Positions 1-8,212 of a stretch of 64,000 nt of DNA are shown here, piece by piece (positions within the stretch are counted from its first letter, which is position 1; every line of letters starts with the position of its first letter). Origin of the DNA: Cryobacterium inferilacus (lineage in GTDB: Bacteria; Actinomycetota; Actinomycetes; Actinomycetales; Microbacteriaceae); assembly GCF_019599185.1 (NCBI RefSeq), contig NZ_JAIEUL010000001.1:1-64000 (forward strand), given 5' to 3'. The translations under genes were made by a program, and so were the position numbers. The notes below the pieces were generated by a model that saw only the letters and a program-made list of their open reading frames with translations, was not told the origin of the DNA and did no database searches.

Positions 1-82
1 ACAACACTGAACGCATCCACACCGGCATCGGAGCAATACCCATCAGCCGAGTGTCACCAACGTCATGACCCAGTACAGCTAG
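1..82 (+). pseudogene. 3' remnant of a transposase (IS481/IS3-like integrase tail), frameshifted
   Basis: Reading from base 3 gives NTERIHTGIGAIPISRVSP before a stop at 66-68, which resembles the R.HT.IG..P.SR tail of IS481/IS3-type DDE transposases. A second frame (bases 53-82) reads VTNVMTQYS and then TAG, which resembles the usual extreme C-terminus of the same proteins. The two pieces lie in different frames, so a small indel near base 54-60 seems to have broken the gene. The rest of the element lies outside the window. Its stop overlaps the stop codon of the convergent SRAP gene, so the element may have landed at the end of that gene. The family call comes from motif memory only, so confidence is moderate to low. 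Confidence 0.4.
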
Positions 83-804
83 GCGCTGTAACCGACCTCA
101 CGTTCGGGGCCGACCGGGTCGATCAACTCGGGAGCGTCACCGTCCAGCGGGGCGACCTCGTAGAACGCGAGCCCTGCGGCTGCCTCTGTGGACGCCTCGA
201 CGACGGCGTCGACGAGGGCCTGGTCGCCGTCGGCGTGCGGGTCGAGCCACCGGTCCCAGGCTTCCTCCGGCAACACCACGGGCATCCGGTCGTGGATCTC
301 GGACAGGGCGCCCTGAGCCGGCGCCGTCAGGATGGTCGCGGTCAGGACCCACCTGGCCGGGTCATCCGGGCCGAGCGCTGGGTTGCGCCACCAGGAGTAC
401 AGACCGGCCAGAGCCAGGGGTAGACCGTCGTCGGAGTGAACGAAGTACGGCGTTTTACTGGTGCCGTTCGTGTGCCATTCGTAGTATCCGGTCGCGGGAA
501 TGATCGCGCGAGTCTTGGCCAGGGCCGTGCGAAAAGTGGGTTTCTCTGCCACCGTCTCGGCGCGGGCGTTGAAGGTGGAGAACGCCGCGGAGAGCTCAGG
601 CGAGAAGGTGGGCACCAGTGACCAGCGCGCCGGTTCGAGTCGGCGCACGACCGGGTCTGACTTCATCGACTCGAGAACGATCGGGATCTGCTCGGTCGGC
701 TTCACGTTCCAGGATGCTTCGGGCAGCTCCCCCGCCTCGTGCTCGATGTCGAACATGGCGGCGAGGTCAGGCGCCGAATCGGTCATGATAAATCGCCCAC
801 ACAT
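79..804 (-). CDS. SRAP domain protein (HMCES/YedK-type abasic-site protein)
   Basis: A 241-residue SOS-response-associated peptidase (SRAP) family protein. It begins MCGRF, so Cys2 becomes N-terminal after Met removal; in this family that Cys forms a covalent thiazolidine link to abasic sites in single-stranded DNA. The other family landmarks are present: Asn79 in FNARAET, Glu109 in GYYEWH and His171 in EIHDRMPV. The length fits actinobacterial members, and the core ends near residue 231 (ELIDPV) with a short charged tail. It is transcribed away from the imuA'-imuB-dnaE2 mutagenesis operon across a 90-bp gap that contains a LexA-like box, so a shared SOS promoter region is likely (inference). 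The stop codon overlaps a transposase remnant on the other strand. Confidence 0.93.
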   Translation of the reverse strand: MCGRFIMTDSAPDLAAMFDIEHEAGELPEASWNVKPTEQIPIVLESMKSDPVVRRLEPARWSLVPTFSPELSAAFSTFNARAETVAEKPTFRTALAKTRAIIPATGYYEWHTNGTSKTPYFVHSDDGLPLALAGLYSWWRNPALGPDDPARWVLTATILTAPAQGALSEIHDRMPVVLPEEAWDRWLDPHADGDQALVDAVVEASTEAAAGLAFYEVAPLDGDAPELIDPVGPEREVGYSA

Positions 805-853
805 ACGCTCAGGCTACCGTGCCACCCTGAGCGAAACGGGTTATCCACACCGG

Positions 854-882
854 TTGACTAATTCGAATCTGTGTTCGAAAAT
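854..882 (+). promoter_or_regulatory. Putative imuA' promoter overlapped by a LexA (SOS) box
   Basis: Bases 863-878 read TCGAATCTGTGTTCGA. This matches the Gram-positive/actinobacterial SOS box TCGAAC-N4-GTTCGA at every fixed base but one. It sits between a -35-like TTGACT (854-859) and a -10-like GAAAAT (877-882) with a 17-bp spacer, so bound LexA would block RNA polymerase. Transcription would start near base 889, only a few bases before the ATG at 895. The box also covers the upstream GTG (871), which argues against that codon as the start. The SRAP gene begins 59 bp away on the other side. Confidence 0.7.
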
Positions 883-894
883 TATGGGGTGTCC

Positions 895-1686
895 ATGCCT
901 CAAATTTCCGCTGCCGCTCCGGGGCCGAGCACCCCGGCGCCGGTGAATGCGGCCCCCGGCCGGAGCGCGGCGGACACCGCCGGAGACCCCGTCAGCGCAG
1001 TGGAACGCGTCAGCGCCTTGCGGGAGCGCATGAACGGCATGCAGCGGGACCGGTGGGAGCCCAACGCTTGTCCGCTGCCCGCTGGCTTGGCAACGGTGTT
1101 CCCGCATGGCCGCCTGCGCTCCGGAGTGACCTACACCGTGCAGAACTCGACCTCGGTGATCATGGCGATCCTCGCGGCCGGTACCGCCGACGGCGGCTGG
1201 GCCGCGGTGGTCGGGTTGCCGGACTTCGGAGTGGAGGCCGCGGTCGGCTTCGGCATCGACCTGAACCGTTTGGTATTGGTGCCGTCTCCTGGCGAGCACT
1301 GGCTGGCTGTCACGGCGGCACTGGTCGATGTGCTGCCCATCGTGGTCGTGCATCCGGAACGCCGGGTGGCCGCCGCGGAGGTCGCCAGGCTGAGCGCCCG
1401 CCTGCGTCAGACCGGCTGCACGCTGCTCGTGGCTGGGCACTGGCCGCAGCCGGAGGCAGCGCTGCAAATCATCGGGAGCCGATGGGAGGGGCTCGGCGTC
1501 GGGCACGGCTACCTGACCGGGCGTGACCTCACCGTGAACGTCGCCGACCGGACCGGGCCAGGCAGGAGCGCTCCCCTGCGCCTTCCCGGCCTGGGAATGA
1601 CGGGCGGAGAGGCGCCGGCGGCGCTGGCGCTGGGTGCCCCGGCTGCCCCGACGTTCAGTCCGCACCGTCAGCCGGCTGCGGGGTGA
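895..1686 (+). CDS. imuA': ImuA' (RecA-fold mutasome accessory protein)
   Basis: A 263-residue protein placed as the first gene of an imuA'-imuB-dnaE2 cassette, like Rv3395c in mycobacteria. It has a Pro/Ala-rich N-terminus (to about residue 35), then a RecA/SulA-like core beginning near the PLPAGLATVFPHGRLRSG stretch. The position of the ATP-binding P-loop is degenerate (no GKT/GKS), so it probably does not act as a classical RecA ATPase. The C-terminal 40 residues are rich in Ala, Pro and Gly. The ATG at 895 is chosen because the in-frame GTG at 871 lies inside the LexA box. The stop codon overlaps the GTG codon at 1683 of the imuB frame. Known role of the family: it joins ImuB and DnaE2 in DNA-damage-induced translesion synthesis. 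Confidence 0.82.
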   Translation: MPQISAAAPGPSTPAPVNAAPGRSAADTAGDPVSAVERVSALRERMNGMQRDRWEPNACPLPAGLATVFPHGRLRSGVTYTVQNSTSVIMAILAAGTADGGWAAVVGLPDFGVEAAVGFGIDLNRLVLVPSPGEHWLAVTAALVDVLPIVVVHPERRVAAAEVARLSARLRQTGCTLLVAGHWPQPEAALQIIGSRWEGLGVGHGYLTGRDLTVNVADRTGPGRSAPLRLPGLGMTGGEAPAALALGAPAAPTFSPHRQPAAG

Positions 1687-1691
1687 CGGGC

Positions 1692-3317
1692 ATGAGCGCA
1701 TCCGCCCTCAAACGGGATCGCACCATCGTGCTCTGGTGTCCGGACTGGCCCGTGCGTGCCGCCCGGTCGGCACTCGATGTCGCGCAGCACACGCCCCTGG
1801 CGCTGATCGACCACGGGCTGGTCTTCGCCTGTTCGCCCGAGGCCCGGCTCGCGGGCGTTCGTCGCGGCCTGACCCTGCGCGAAGCGCAGTTCCGCTGCTC
1901 CGACCTGGCCGTCGCGCCCTACGACCCGATCTTGGATCGCCGGGCATTCGAGCCGGTCCTCGACGGGATAGAGGCGCTCACGCCCGGTGTGGCCGTGGTG
2001 CGTCCGGGAACCTGCGCGATCCGGGCCAGGGGTCCGGTGCGCTACTACGGCGGCGAGGTCGCCGCCGCCAGCGCCCTGCTCGACTACCTGCACGGGGCGG
2101 GGCTGACGCAGGCGCGGGTGGGCATCGCCGACGGTCCGTTCGCCGCCGAGGAGGCTGCCAGGCGGGCCGGGCAGGTCGACGGGCCGGTTGATCGGTCTGG
2201 GGCTCCTCCGGCTCAGGCCATCGACCGGATGCTCCTCGTGCCTGCCGGTGGGTCTGCCGCGTTCCTGGCTCCCCTCCCGGTCTCGACGGTGGTGGATGGC
2301 CAGCTGGGCACGTTGCTCGCCAGACTCGGCGTGCACACCCTCGGACAGTTCGCCGCCCTGCCCGCCCAGGACGTGCATCACCGGTTCGGTGCCGCTGCGT
2401 TCGTGGCCCACTCCCGGGCATCGGGGCAGGAGCGGGAGGAGGTCGTGCCCAGATCTCCTACCCCGGTGTTCGAGCGTGGCCAGGACTTCGAACCGGCCCT
2501 GGACAGGATCGACCAGCTCGCCTTCGCCCTGCGCGGCACGGCAGACGACGTCGTCCGCGCCCTCCGCGAGCGGACGCTCGTATGCACGGCCGTGAGCATC
2601 CTGGTGACCACAGAAGACGGCGTGATCACCGAGCGCAGCTGGCGGCACCCCCGCTGGTTCACCGCCTCCGACCTCATCGACCGGGTGCGCTGGCAGCTCC
2701 AGGGCGAATGGCGAGCCGGGTCAGGCCTCGCGGCGGGCATCGTACGCGTGGTGCTCTCCCCCGATCGGGTGGACGCCGTGGCCAACCACGAGGACGGCCT
2801 GTGGGGAACCGGCCCGGACGAACGCATCCACCACGCGCTGACCCGGGTGCAGGGGCTGGTCGGTCATGCCGGGGTCGTCACGGCCGCCGTCGGCGGCGGG
2901 CGCCTGCTCGCCGACCGGCAGCGGTGGCTGCCCTGGGGCGATGACGCCGCGGCTGACTCTGGCCGCGACCAGCCCTGGTCGGGCAGCCTGGACGGGGTGG
3001 TCCCTGCCACTGTGTATCGGCAGCCCCGGCCCGTCCGCCTCATCGACGCCGATGGCCGGACGGTCACGGTGGACGACCGCGGGGACCTGCACGGGATCCC
3101 CGCCGCGTTCGCACCGTCCCCTCTCGACCGGCAGCCGGGCGACCCCGAACTGCGCCCCGTGACGGCGTGGGCCGGTCCCTGGCCCGTTCAGGAGCGCTGG
3201 TGGGATGCCGCAGCGGCCCGGTCGGTGCACCGGATGCAGCTAGTCGACGCGACGGGCGACGCCTGGCTGCTGGCCCTGGTCGGCGAGGCCTGGCGGGCCG
3301 AGGCCAGGTATGACTGA
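1692..3317 (+). CDS. imuB: ImuB, catalytically inactive Y-family polymerase-like adaptor
   Basis: A 541-residue Y-family (UmuC/DinB) homologue. The N-terminus reads VLWCPDWPVRAA where active Y-family polymerases carry a DxDxFFAxVE motif, and the second acidic motif (SxDE) is replaced by AIRARG near residue 115, so the metal-binding carboxylates are missing, as in mycobacterial ImuB. Near residues 410-415 the stretch RQRWLPWG is placed like the beta-clamp binding motif of ImuB. Known role: a hub that brings DnaE2 and ImuA' to the sliding clamp for SOS mutagenesis. An alternative GTG start at 1683 overlaps the imuA' stop; the ATG at 1692 has GGGG eight bases upstream. dnaE2 follows after 26 bp on the same strand. 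Confidence 0.9.
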   Translation: MSASALKRDRTIVLWCPDWPVRAARSALDVAQHTPLALIDHGLVFACSPEARLAGVRRGLTLREAQFRCSDLAVAPYDPILDRRAFEPVLDGIEALTPGVAVVRPGTCAIRARGPVRYYGGEVAAASALLDYLHGAGLTQARVGIADGPFAAEEAARRAGQVDGPVDRSGAPPAQAIDRMLLVPAGGSAAFLAPLPVSTVVDGQLGTLLARLGVHTLGQFAALPAQDVHHRFGAAAFVAHSRASGQEREEVVPRSPTPVFERGQDFEPALDRIDQLAFALRGTADDVVRALRERTLVCTAVSILVTTEDGVITERSWRHPRWFTASDLIDRVRWQLQGEWRAGSGLAAGIVRVVLSPDRVDAVANHEDGLWGTGPDERIHHALTRVQGLVGHAGVVTAAVGGGRLLADRQRWLPWGDDAAADSGRDQPWSGSLDGVVPATVYRQPRPVRLIDADGRTVTVDDRGDLHGIPAAFAPSPLDRQPGDPELRPVTAWAGPWPVQERWWDAAAARSVHRMQLVDATGDAWLLALVGEAWRAEARYD

Positions 3318-3343
3318 GCGAGTACCGACGGAGGCGAGAACGC

Positions 3344-6300
3344 ATGGGATTCAGTAACCCGCCCATTCCCTGGTCGGAGCTGGAGCGAAGGCTCTCCGAC
3401 CGGCGACCTGGCGGGCCCCCGCCGGAGGCGGACGGCGGCGACAGCCCGGCCTGGTCGCGCCATCGGCACGCGTACGTTCCGCCGGCCGCACCGCACCGGC
3501 CACCCGAGCCTGCCGTGGCCTACGCCGAGCTGCACGCGCACTCCAATTTCAGCTTCCTCGACGGCGGCAGCTCTCCGGAGCGGCTGCTGGAGGAGGCCGG
3601 CGATCTCGGCCTGCACGCCCTGGCGCTCACCGATCACGACGGACTCTACGGAGCGGTGCGACTGGCGGAGACCGCCGAGAGCTACCCCGACCTCCGCACG
3701 GTCTTCGGAGCCGAACTCTCGCTCGACCTCGAGCGACCGCAGAACGGCGTGGCAGAGCCGGAGGGCAGCCACCTGGTCGTCCTGGCCAGGGGCCAGGAGG
3801 GCTACCACAGACTCGCCGCGGCACTCACCCACGCCCAACTGGCCGGAGGCGAGAAGGGCCGGCCGGTCTACGACGTCGACGAACTGGCCGAGCTCGCCGG
3901 CGGGCACTGGAGCATCCTCACCGGTTCGGGGTCGGGGGCGGTGCGCCAGGCCCTGCGCCACGACGGAGAGGCAGGGGCCGCCAGGGAACTCCAACGCCTG
4001 ATCTCAGCTTTCGGCGCCGACGCCGTGAACGTTGAAGTGTTCGACCACGGTCGACCGCAGGACTCCTCGGCCAATGACGTCCTCGCCGCCCTCGCCGCCA
4101 GGGCCGGCCTTCCCGTGCTGGCCACCAACAACGTGCACTACGCCCGTCCAGCTGACTTCGGCCGGTATTCGGCCCTGTCCGCGATCCGGGCCCACCGCAG
4201 CCTGGACCAGATGGACGGCTGGCTCCCGGCCGCCCCGACCCAGCATCTGCGCAGTGGCGCCGAGATGGCGGCACGCTTTCGGCGCTATCCAGGCGCCGTT
4301 GACCGCACCGTTCCCCTGGCGAACGACCTCGCCTTCTCCCTGCGGCGCGCTAAACCCCGGCTGCCCCAGCAGAACGTGCCAGACGGGCACACGCCGATGA
4401 GCTGGCTTCGGCACCTGGTGTGGGAGGGCGCTGAGCGCGCCTACCCGGGCTACAACACCAATGTGCGCGACCGCCTGGAGAAGGAGCTGGCCGTGATCGA
4501 GGCCAAGGACTTCCCCGGCTATTTCCTGATCGTGCACGACATCGTGCAATTCGCCAGAAGAAACGGCATCCTCTGCCAGGGGCGCGGGTCCGCGGCGAAC
4601 TCGGCCGTCTGCTTCGTCATCGGTATCACCGCCGTGGACTCCATCTTCTACCGGTTGCCCTTCGAGAGATTCCTGTCCAGCCTCAGGGAGGAAGAACCCG
4701 ACATCGATGTCGACTTCGACTCCGATCGGCGTGAGGAGGTCATCCAGTACGTCTACGACCGGTACGGCCGGCAGAACGCGGCCCAGGTGGCCAACTTGAT
4801 CACCTACCGGCCCAAGTTCGCCGTGCGCGACATGGCGAAGGCGCTCGGCTATAGCACCGGTCAGCAGGATGCCTGGTCCAAGCAGGTGGAACGCTGGGGC
4901 TCCGCGGTGTCCAGCCCAGACCACGACATCCCCGACCAGGTCGCCGACCTCGCCGGGCAGATCCTCGGTTTCCCCCGGCACCTGGGCATCCACTCGGGCG
5001 GCATGGTCCTCACCGACCGGCCCGTCGGGGAGGTCTGTCCGATCGAGCACGCGCGCAAGGACGGCCGCACGGTCCTGCAGTGGGACAAGGACGACTGTGC
5101 GTGGATGGGACTGGTCAAGTTCGACCTGCTCGGTTTGGGGATGCTCGCCGCCCTGCAGTACACCTTCGACCTGGTCGAGCAGGCACTGGGCGAGTCCTGG
5201 ACCCTGGGCAGCCTTCCCCGGGAAGAGGCGGGCGTCTACGACATGCTGTGCCGAGCCGACTCCATCGGCGTCTTCCAGGTCGAGAGCCGGGCGCAGATGG
5301 GCACCCTGCCCCGGCTGAAACCCCGGCGGTTCTACGACCTCGTGGTGGAGATCGCCCTGATCCGGCCTGGCCCGATCCAGGGCGGCGCCGTGCACCCGTA
5401 CATCCGCCGCAAGCTCGGCCAGGAACCGGTGACGTACCTGCACCCCAAACTGGAACCGGTGCTGGAACGCACCCTCGGCATTCCCCTCTTTCAGGAACAG
5501 CTCATGCAGATGGCCATGGCCGTCGGCGGCTGCACCGGCGAAGACGCCGACCTGCTCCGCCGTGCCATGGGGTCCAAGCGCGGGGTGGAAAAGATTTCGT
5601 CGCTGCGCGCCACCCTGTACGAGGGCATGGCCGGTAACGGCATCACCGGTGCGTTGGCCGACGAGATCTACGAGAAGATCGAGGCCTTCGCCAATTTCGG
5701 TTTCGCCGAGAGCCACTCCATCAGTTTCGCCCTGTTGGTGTACGCCAGTGCCTGGCTGAAGCTGCACTATCCCGGTGCGTTCCTCGCGGCCCTGCTCCGC
5801 GCCCAGCCGATGGGGTTCTACTCTCCCCAATCGCTCGTCGCCGACGCCAGGCGGCACGGGGTGCGGGTGCTGCGCCCCGACGTGCAACGCTCCGGCGCGG
5901 ATGCGACCCTCGAACCGCTACCGCAGGAAAGCGCGGGTGGGCGGCCCGGGTGCCTCGACGGTGACCAGCCAGCGGTCGGGGACTACGACAGGACAGTGCC
6001 CGCGGATGACCGGGGCCACCGCAGGGACGGCGCCCTGGCGGTGCGTCTCGGCCTCGCCGACGTCCGCGCCATCGGGGCCACCGTGGCGGCGCGGATCGTG
6101 GCCGAGCGCGAGCGCTTCGGCCCTTTTCGCTCGATGAACGACCTGGCCAGGCGGGGAGGGCTCAGCGCAGAGCAGCTCGAGTCCCTGGCGACCGCCGGCG
6201 CCTTCGAGACCATGGGACTCGACCGCCGCCAGGCGCTCTGGTCGGCCGGTGAAGCAGCCCTGGACACCGAGGACCGCCTGCGCGATTCCATCGACACCGT

Positions 6301-6739
6301 GCAGCCGCCGCTGCTGGAATTGATGACCCCGGTGGAGCAGGTGGCCTATGACCTCTGGGCCACCGGGGTGTCCACCGACGACCATCCGATCCGGCACGTG
6401 AGGGCGGCGCTGAACGAGCGCGGAGCCGTCACGGCGAACCAGCTGGCCACTGCCGAGAACGGCCGGCGCATCCAAGTCGGCGGCGTCGTCACCCACCGGC
6501 AACGGCCAGCCACCGCGAACGGGGTCACGTTCATCAACCTCGAGGACGAGACCGGCAACGTCAACGTCGTGGTCAGCGTGGGTGTCTGGGCCCACTTCCG
6601 CCGGATCGCCCGGGAATCCCCCGCCCTGGTGATCCGCGGCATCCTGGAGCGTTCCCCCGAGGGTGTGGTCAACCTCATCGCCGACAGATTCGAACCTCTC
6701 ACGGTGGCGGCTCACGCCTCATCGAGGGACTTCCGCTAG
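3344..6739 (+). CDS. dnaE2: Error-prone DNA polymerase III alpha subunit DnaE2
   Basis: A 1131-residue C-family polymerase of the DnaE2 type. The PHP domain starts near residue 60 (YAELHAHSNFSF, then LALTDHDGLYG). The catalytic palm motif PDIDVDFDS lies at residues 452-460 with Asp453, Asp455 and Asp457. A helix-hairpin-helix region (around LADVRAIGATVAARI) and a C-terminal OB fold (from about GRRIQVGGVV) follow. A Shine-Dalgarno GGAGG lies 9 bases before the ATG. It is the third gene of the imuA'-imuB-dnaE2 operon and synthesises across lesions in the SOS response. Length and domain order match DnaE2 rather than the replicative DnaE1, which is usually about 1160-1180 residues. DUF3097 follows after only 10 bp. 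Confidence 0.95.
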   Translation: MGFSNPPIPWSELERRLSDRRPGGPPPEADGGDSPAWSRHRHAYVPPAAPHRPPEPAVAYAELHAHSNFSFLDGGSSPERLLEEAGDLGLHALALTDHDGLYGAVRLAETAESYPDLRTVFGAELSLDLERPQNGVAEPEGSHLVVLARGQEGYHRLAAALTHAQLAGGEKGRPVYDVDELAELAGGHWSILTGSGSGAVRQALRHDGEAGAARELQRLISAFGADAVNVEVFDHGRPQDSSANDVLAALAARAGLPVLATNNVHYARPADFGRYSALSAIRAHRSLDQMDGWLPAAPTQHLRSGAEMAARFRRYPGAVDRTVPLANDLAFSLRRAKPRLPQQNVPDGHTPMSWLRHLVWEGAERAYPGYNTNVRDRLEKELAVIEAKDFPGYFLIVHDIVQFARRNGILCQGRGSAANSAVCFVIGITAVDSIFYRLPFERFLSSLREEEPDIDVDFDSDRREEVIQYVYDRYGRQNAAQVANLITYRPKFAVRDMAKALGYSTGQQDAWSKQVERWGSAVSSPDHDIPDQVADLAGQILGFPRHLGIHSGGMVLTDRPVGEVCPIEHARKDGRTVLQWDKDDCAWMGLVKFDLLGLGMLAALQYTFDLVEQALGESWTLGSLPREEAGVYDMLCRADSIGVFQVESRAQMGTLPRLKPRRFYDLVVEIALIRPGPIQGGAVHPYIRRKLGQEPVTYLHPKLEPVLERTLGIPLFQEQLMQMAMAVGGCTGEDADLLRRAMGSKRGVEKISSLRATLYEGMAGNGITGALADEIYEKIEAFANFGFAESHSISFALLVYASAWLKLHYPGAFLAALLRAQPMGFYSPQSLVADARRHGVRVLRPDVQRSGADATLEPLPQESAGGRPGCLDGDQPAVGDYDRTVPADDRGHRRDGALAVRLGLADVRAIGATVAARIVAERERFGPFRSMNDLARRGGLSAEQLESLATAGAFETMGLDRRQALWSAGEAALDTEDRLRDSIDTVQPPLLELMTPVEQVAYDLWATGVSTDDHPIRHVRAALNERGAVTANQLATAENGRRIQVGGVVTHRQRPATANGVTFINLEDETGNVNVVVSVGVWAHFRRIARESPALVIRGILERSPEGVVNLIADRFEPLTVAAHASSRDFR

Positions 6740-6749
6740 CGTCGATCCA

Positions 6750-7592
6750 GTGAATGAAGACCGCTACTCCCAGGATGTGCTCGCCACCGGATGGAAAGAG
6801 GCCGGCCGCCGGGTCGTGCCGCAACAGGAGGCCGTCCGCGACCTGGTCGTCGAAGAGGTCGCCACGGGGTTCTGCGGTGCAGTGATCAGGGTCGAGAAGA
6901 AAGTCGTCACCCTGGAGGATCGGTTCGGCAAGCTCAGGCTGTTCCCCCTCGGCGGCGGCTTCCTGCTGGACGGCGAACCCGTGGTGCTGGTACCACCGCG
7001 CCCGAGCGCCCCCGCCGGTCGGGCTCGCACGGCCTCTGGGTCCCTGGCGGTCTCGGACGCACCGGCGCGGGTGGCCAGGGCCAGCCGGATCTTTGTCGAG
7101 GGCCGGCACGATGCCGAGCTGGTGGAGAAGGTCTGGGGTGCCGATCTGCGGATCGAGGGTGTCGTCGTGGAATACATCGAAGGAGTCGACAACCTGGCCG
7201 AACTGCTGGCCGAGTTCAGGCCAGGCCCCACCCGTCGGGTCGGGGTGCTGGTGGACCACCTCGTGCCAGGCTCCAAGGAAAGCCGGATAGCGGACGCCGT
7301 CGCCCGCGGGCCGCACGGCCGACACGTCCTGGTGGTCGGTCACCCCTACGTCGACGTGTGGCAGTCGGTCAAGCCGGCCCGGTTGAATCTGCCGGTCTGG
7401 CCCACAATCCCCCGCAACGTCGAGTGGAAGCACGGGATCTGCGAAGCTCTGGGCTGGCCACACGAGGAGCAGGCCGACATCGCCCGCGCCTGGCAGCGGA
7501 TCCTCGGCCGGGTGCGCAGTTATGCCGATCTCGAGCCGGCCCTGCTCGGCCGGGTGGAACAGCTCATCGACTTCGTCACCGTCGACGCGTGA
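6750..7592 (+). CDS. DUF3097 family protein with a Toprim-like core
   Basis: A 280-residue protein of the actinobacterial DUF3097 family, with no established function. From the sequence: residues 30-82 look like a small beta-rich domain (GFCGAVIRVEKK, LEDRFGKLRLFPL). After a Pro/Ala linker (83-108) a Toprim-like region begins with IFVEGRHDAEL (Glu117, Asp121). YIEGVDNLAELL and VLVDHLVPGSKE (Asp169) follow, where a true Toprim would have DxD. The C-terminal part has conserved-looking GHPYVDVWQ and VEWKHGICEALGW stretches. The GTG start lies 10 bp after the dnaE2 stop with no clear Shine-Dalgarno, which suggests co-transcription and perhaps coupled translation. A role in nucleic-acid processing or repair is inference only. 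Confidence 0.8.
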   Translation: MNEDRYSQDVLATGWKEAGRRVVPQQEAVRDLVVEEVATGFCGAVIRVEKKVVTLEDRFGKLRLFPLGGGFLLDGEPVVLVPPRPSAPAGRARTASGSLAVSDAPARVARASRIFVEGRHDAELVEKVWGADLRIEGVVVEYIEGVDNLAELLAEFRPGPTRRVGVLVDHLVPGSKESRIADAVARGPHGRHVLVVGHPYVDVWQSVKPARLNLPVWPTIPRNVEWKHGICEALGWPHEEQADIARAWQRILGRVRSYADLEPALLGRVEQLIDFVTVDA

Positions 7593-7839
7593 CCCGGTCG
7601 GCCAATTTTGAGCATTTCTGTCAGATTTCGTAACACTTTGATCCCCTTTTCGCATAGATCTCCACGAGAACCGAGCGTTGTGGGCTAGTGTTGTCGAAGT
7701 AGTTGTAGTGCTTGCACGTCTAGAAAACGCATTGACTCCGGTCGGTGCGCGCTTATTCCTTTCGGAAGCGGACGACGAATACCGCGACGAACGGCCTCGA
7801 AAGTCGGGGCCTTTCTAACACTCCTGGAGGAGTTTCATA

Positions 7840-8043
7840 ATGGCAACAGGTACCGTGAAATGGTTCAACGCTGAAAAGGGCTTCGGATTCATCGCTCCCG
7901 ACGACGGAAGCGCCGACGTTTTCGCGCACTACTCTGCAATCGCTTCGAACGGCTACAAGTCGCTTGACGAGAACCAGAAGGTCGAGTTCGAGGTAACCCA
8001 GGGCCCCAAGGGTCCCCAGGCCGAGAACATCCGCGCCCTCTAA
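7840..8043 (+). CDS. Cold-shock protein, CspA family
   Basis: A 67-residue single cold-shock domain protein ([15 protein letters not shown] with RNP1, DVFAHYSAI with RNP2). It binds single-stranded RNA/DNA and acts as an RNA chaperone. A strong GGAGGAG precedes the ATG. The 247-bp region upstream (7593-7839) holds no other gene; a -10-like TAGTGT at 7686-7691 would give a leader of about 140 nucleotides with small possible stems, for instance around TTCCTTTCGGAA. Long structured leaders of this kind are typical of cold-responsive csp mRNAs. A perfect terminator follows. It is a monocistronic gene. Confidence 0.95.
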   Translation: MATGTVKWFNAEKGFGFIAPDDGSADVFAHYSAIASNGYKSLDENQKVEFEVTQGPKGPQAENIRAL

Positions 8044-8074
8044 CTAGAGCTGCGTCAGCTTTATAAAGCTGCCG

Positions 8075-8110
8075 GCAACGCCCCCGCTTCGGCGGGGGCG
8101 TTGCTTTTTT
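8075..8110 (+). terminator. Intrinsic terminator of the cold-shock gene
   Basis: A perfect 13-bp stem (8075-8087 with 8092-8104), a TTCG tetraloop and a run of six T (8105-8110). This is a textbook rho-independent terminator 32 bp after the csp stop. Confidence 0.95.
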
Positions 8111-8125
8111 AACGCCAGACGCCCA

Positions 8126-8193
8126 CAACTGTGCCCCGTACGGACAATTGCGTCCGGCGTACCGGTCACAATTGTCCGCACGGGGCACAGTTG
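8126..8193. repeat. 25-bp inverted repeat with an 18-base loop
   Basis: CAACTGTGCCCCGTACGGAC... (8126-8150) is repeated in inverted orientation at 8169-8193 with one mismatch (A/G at position 14 of the arm). The 18-base spacer is 8151-8168. It sits between the csp terminator and the araA stop codon. No T run follows on either strand, so it is not a standard intrinsic terminator. It could be a 3'-end stabiliser for the araBDA transcript, or a REP-like dispersed palindrome. Confidence 0.75.
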
Positions 8194-8212
8194 CCGTGCG
8201 AGAAGCCGCGGG

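Noticed and set aside
871-894. GTG at 871 as the imuA' start
   Set aside because: It lies inside the LexA box and the promoter, so it would not be transcribed usefully.
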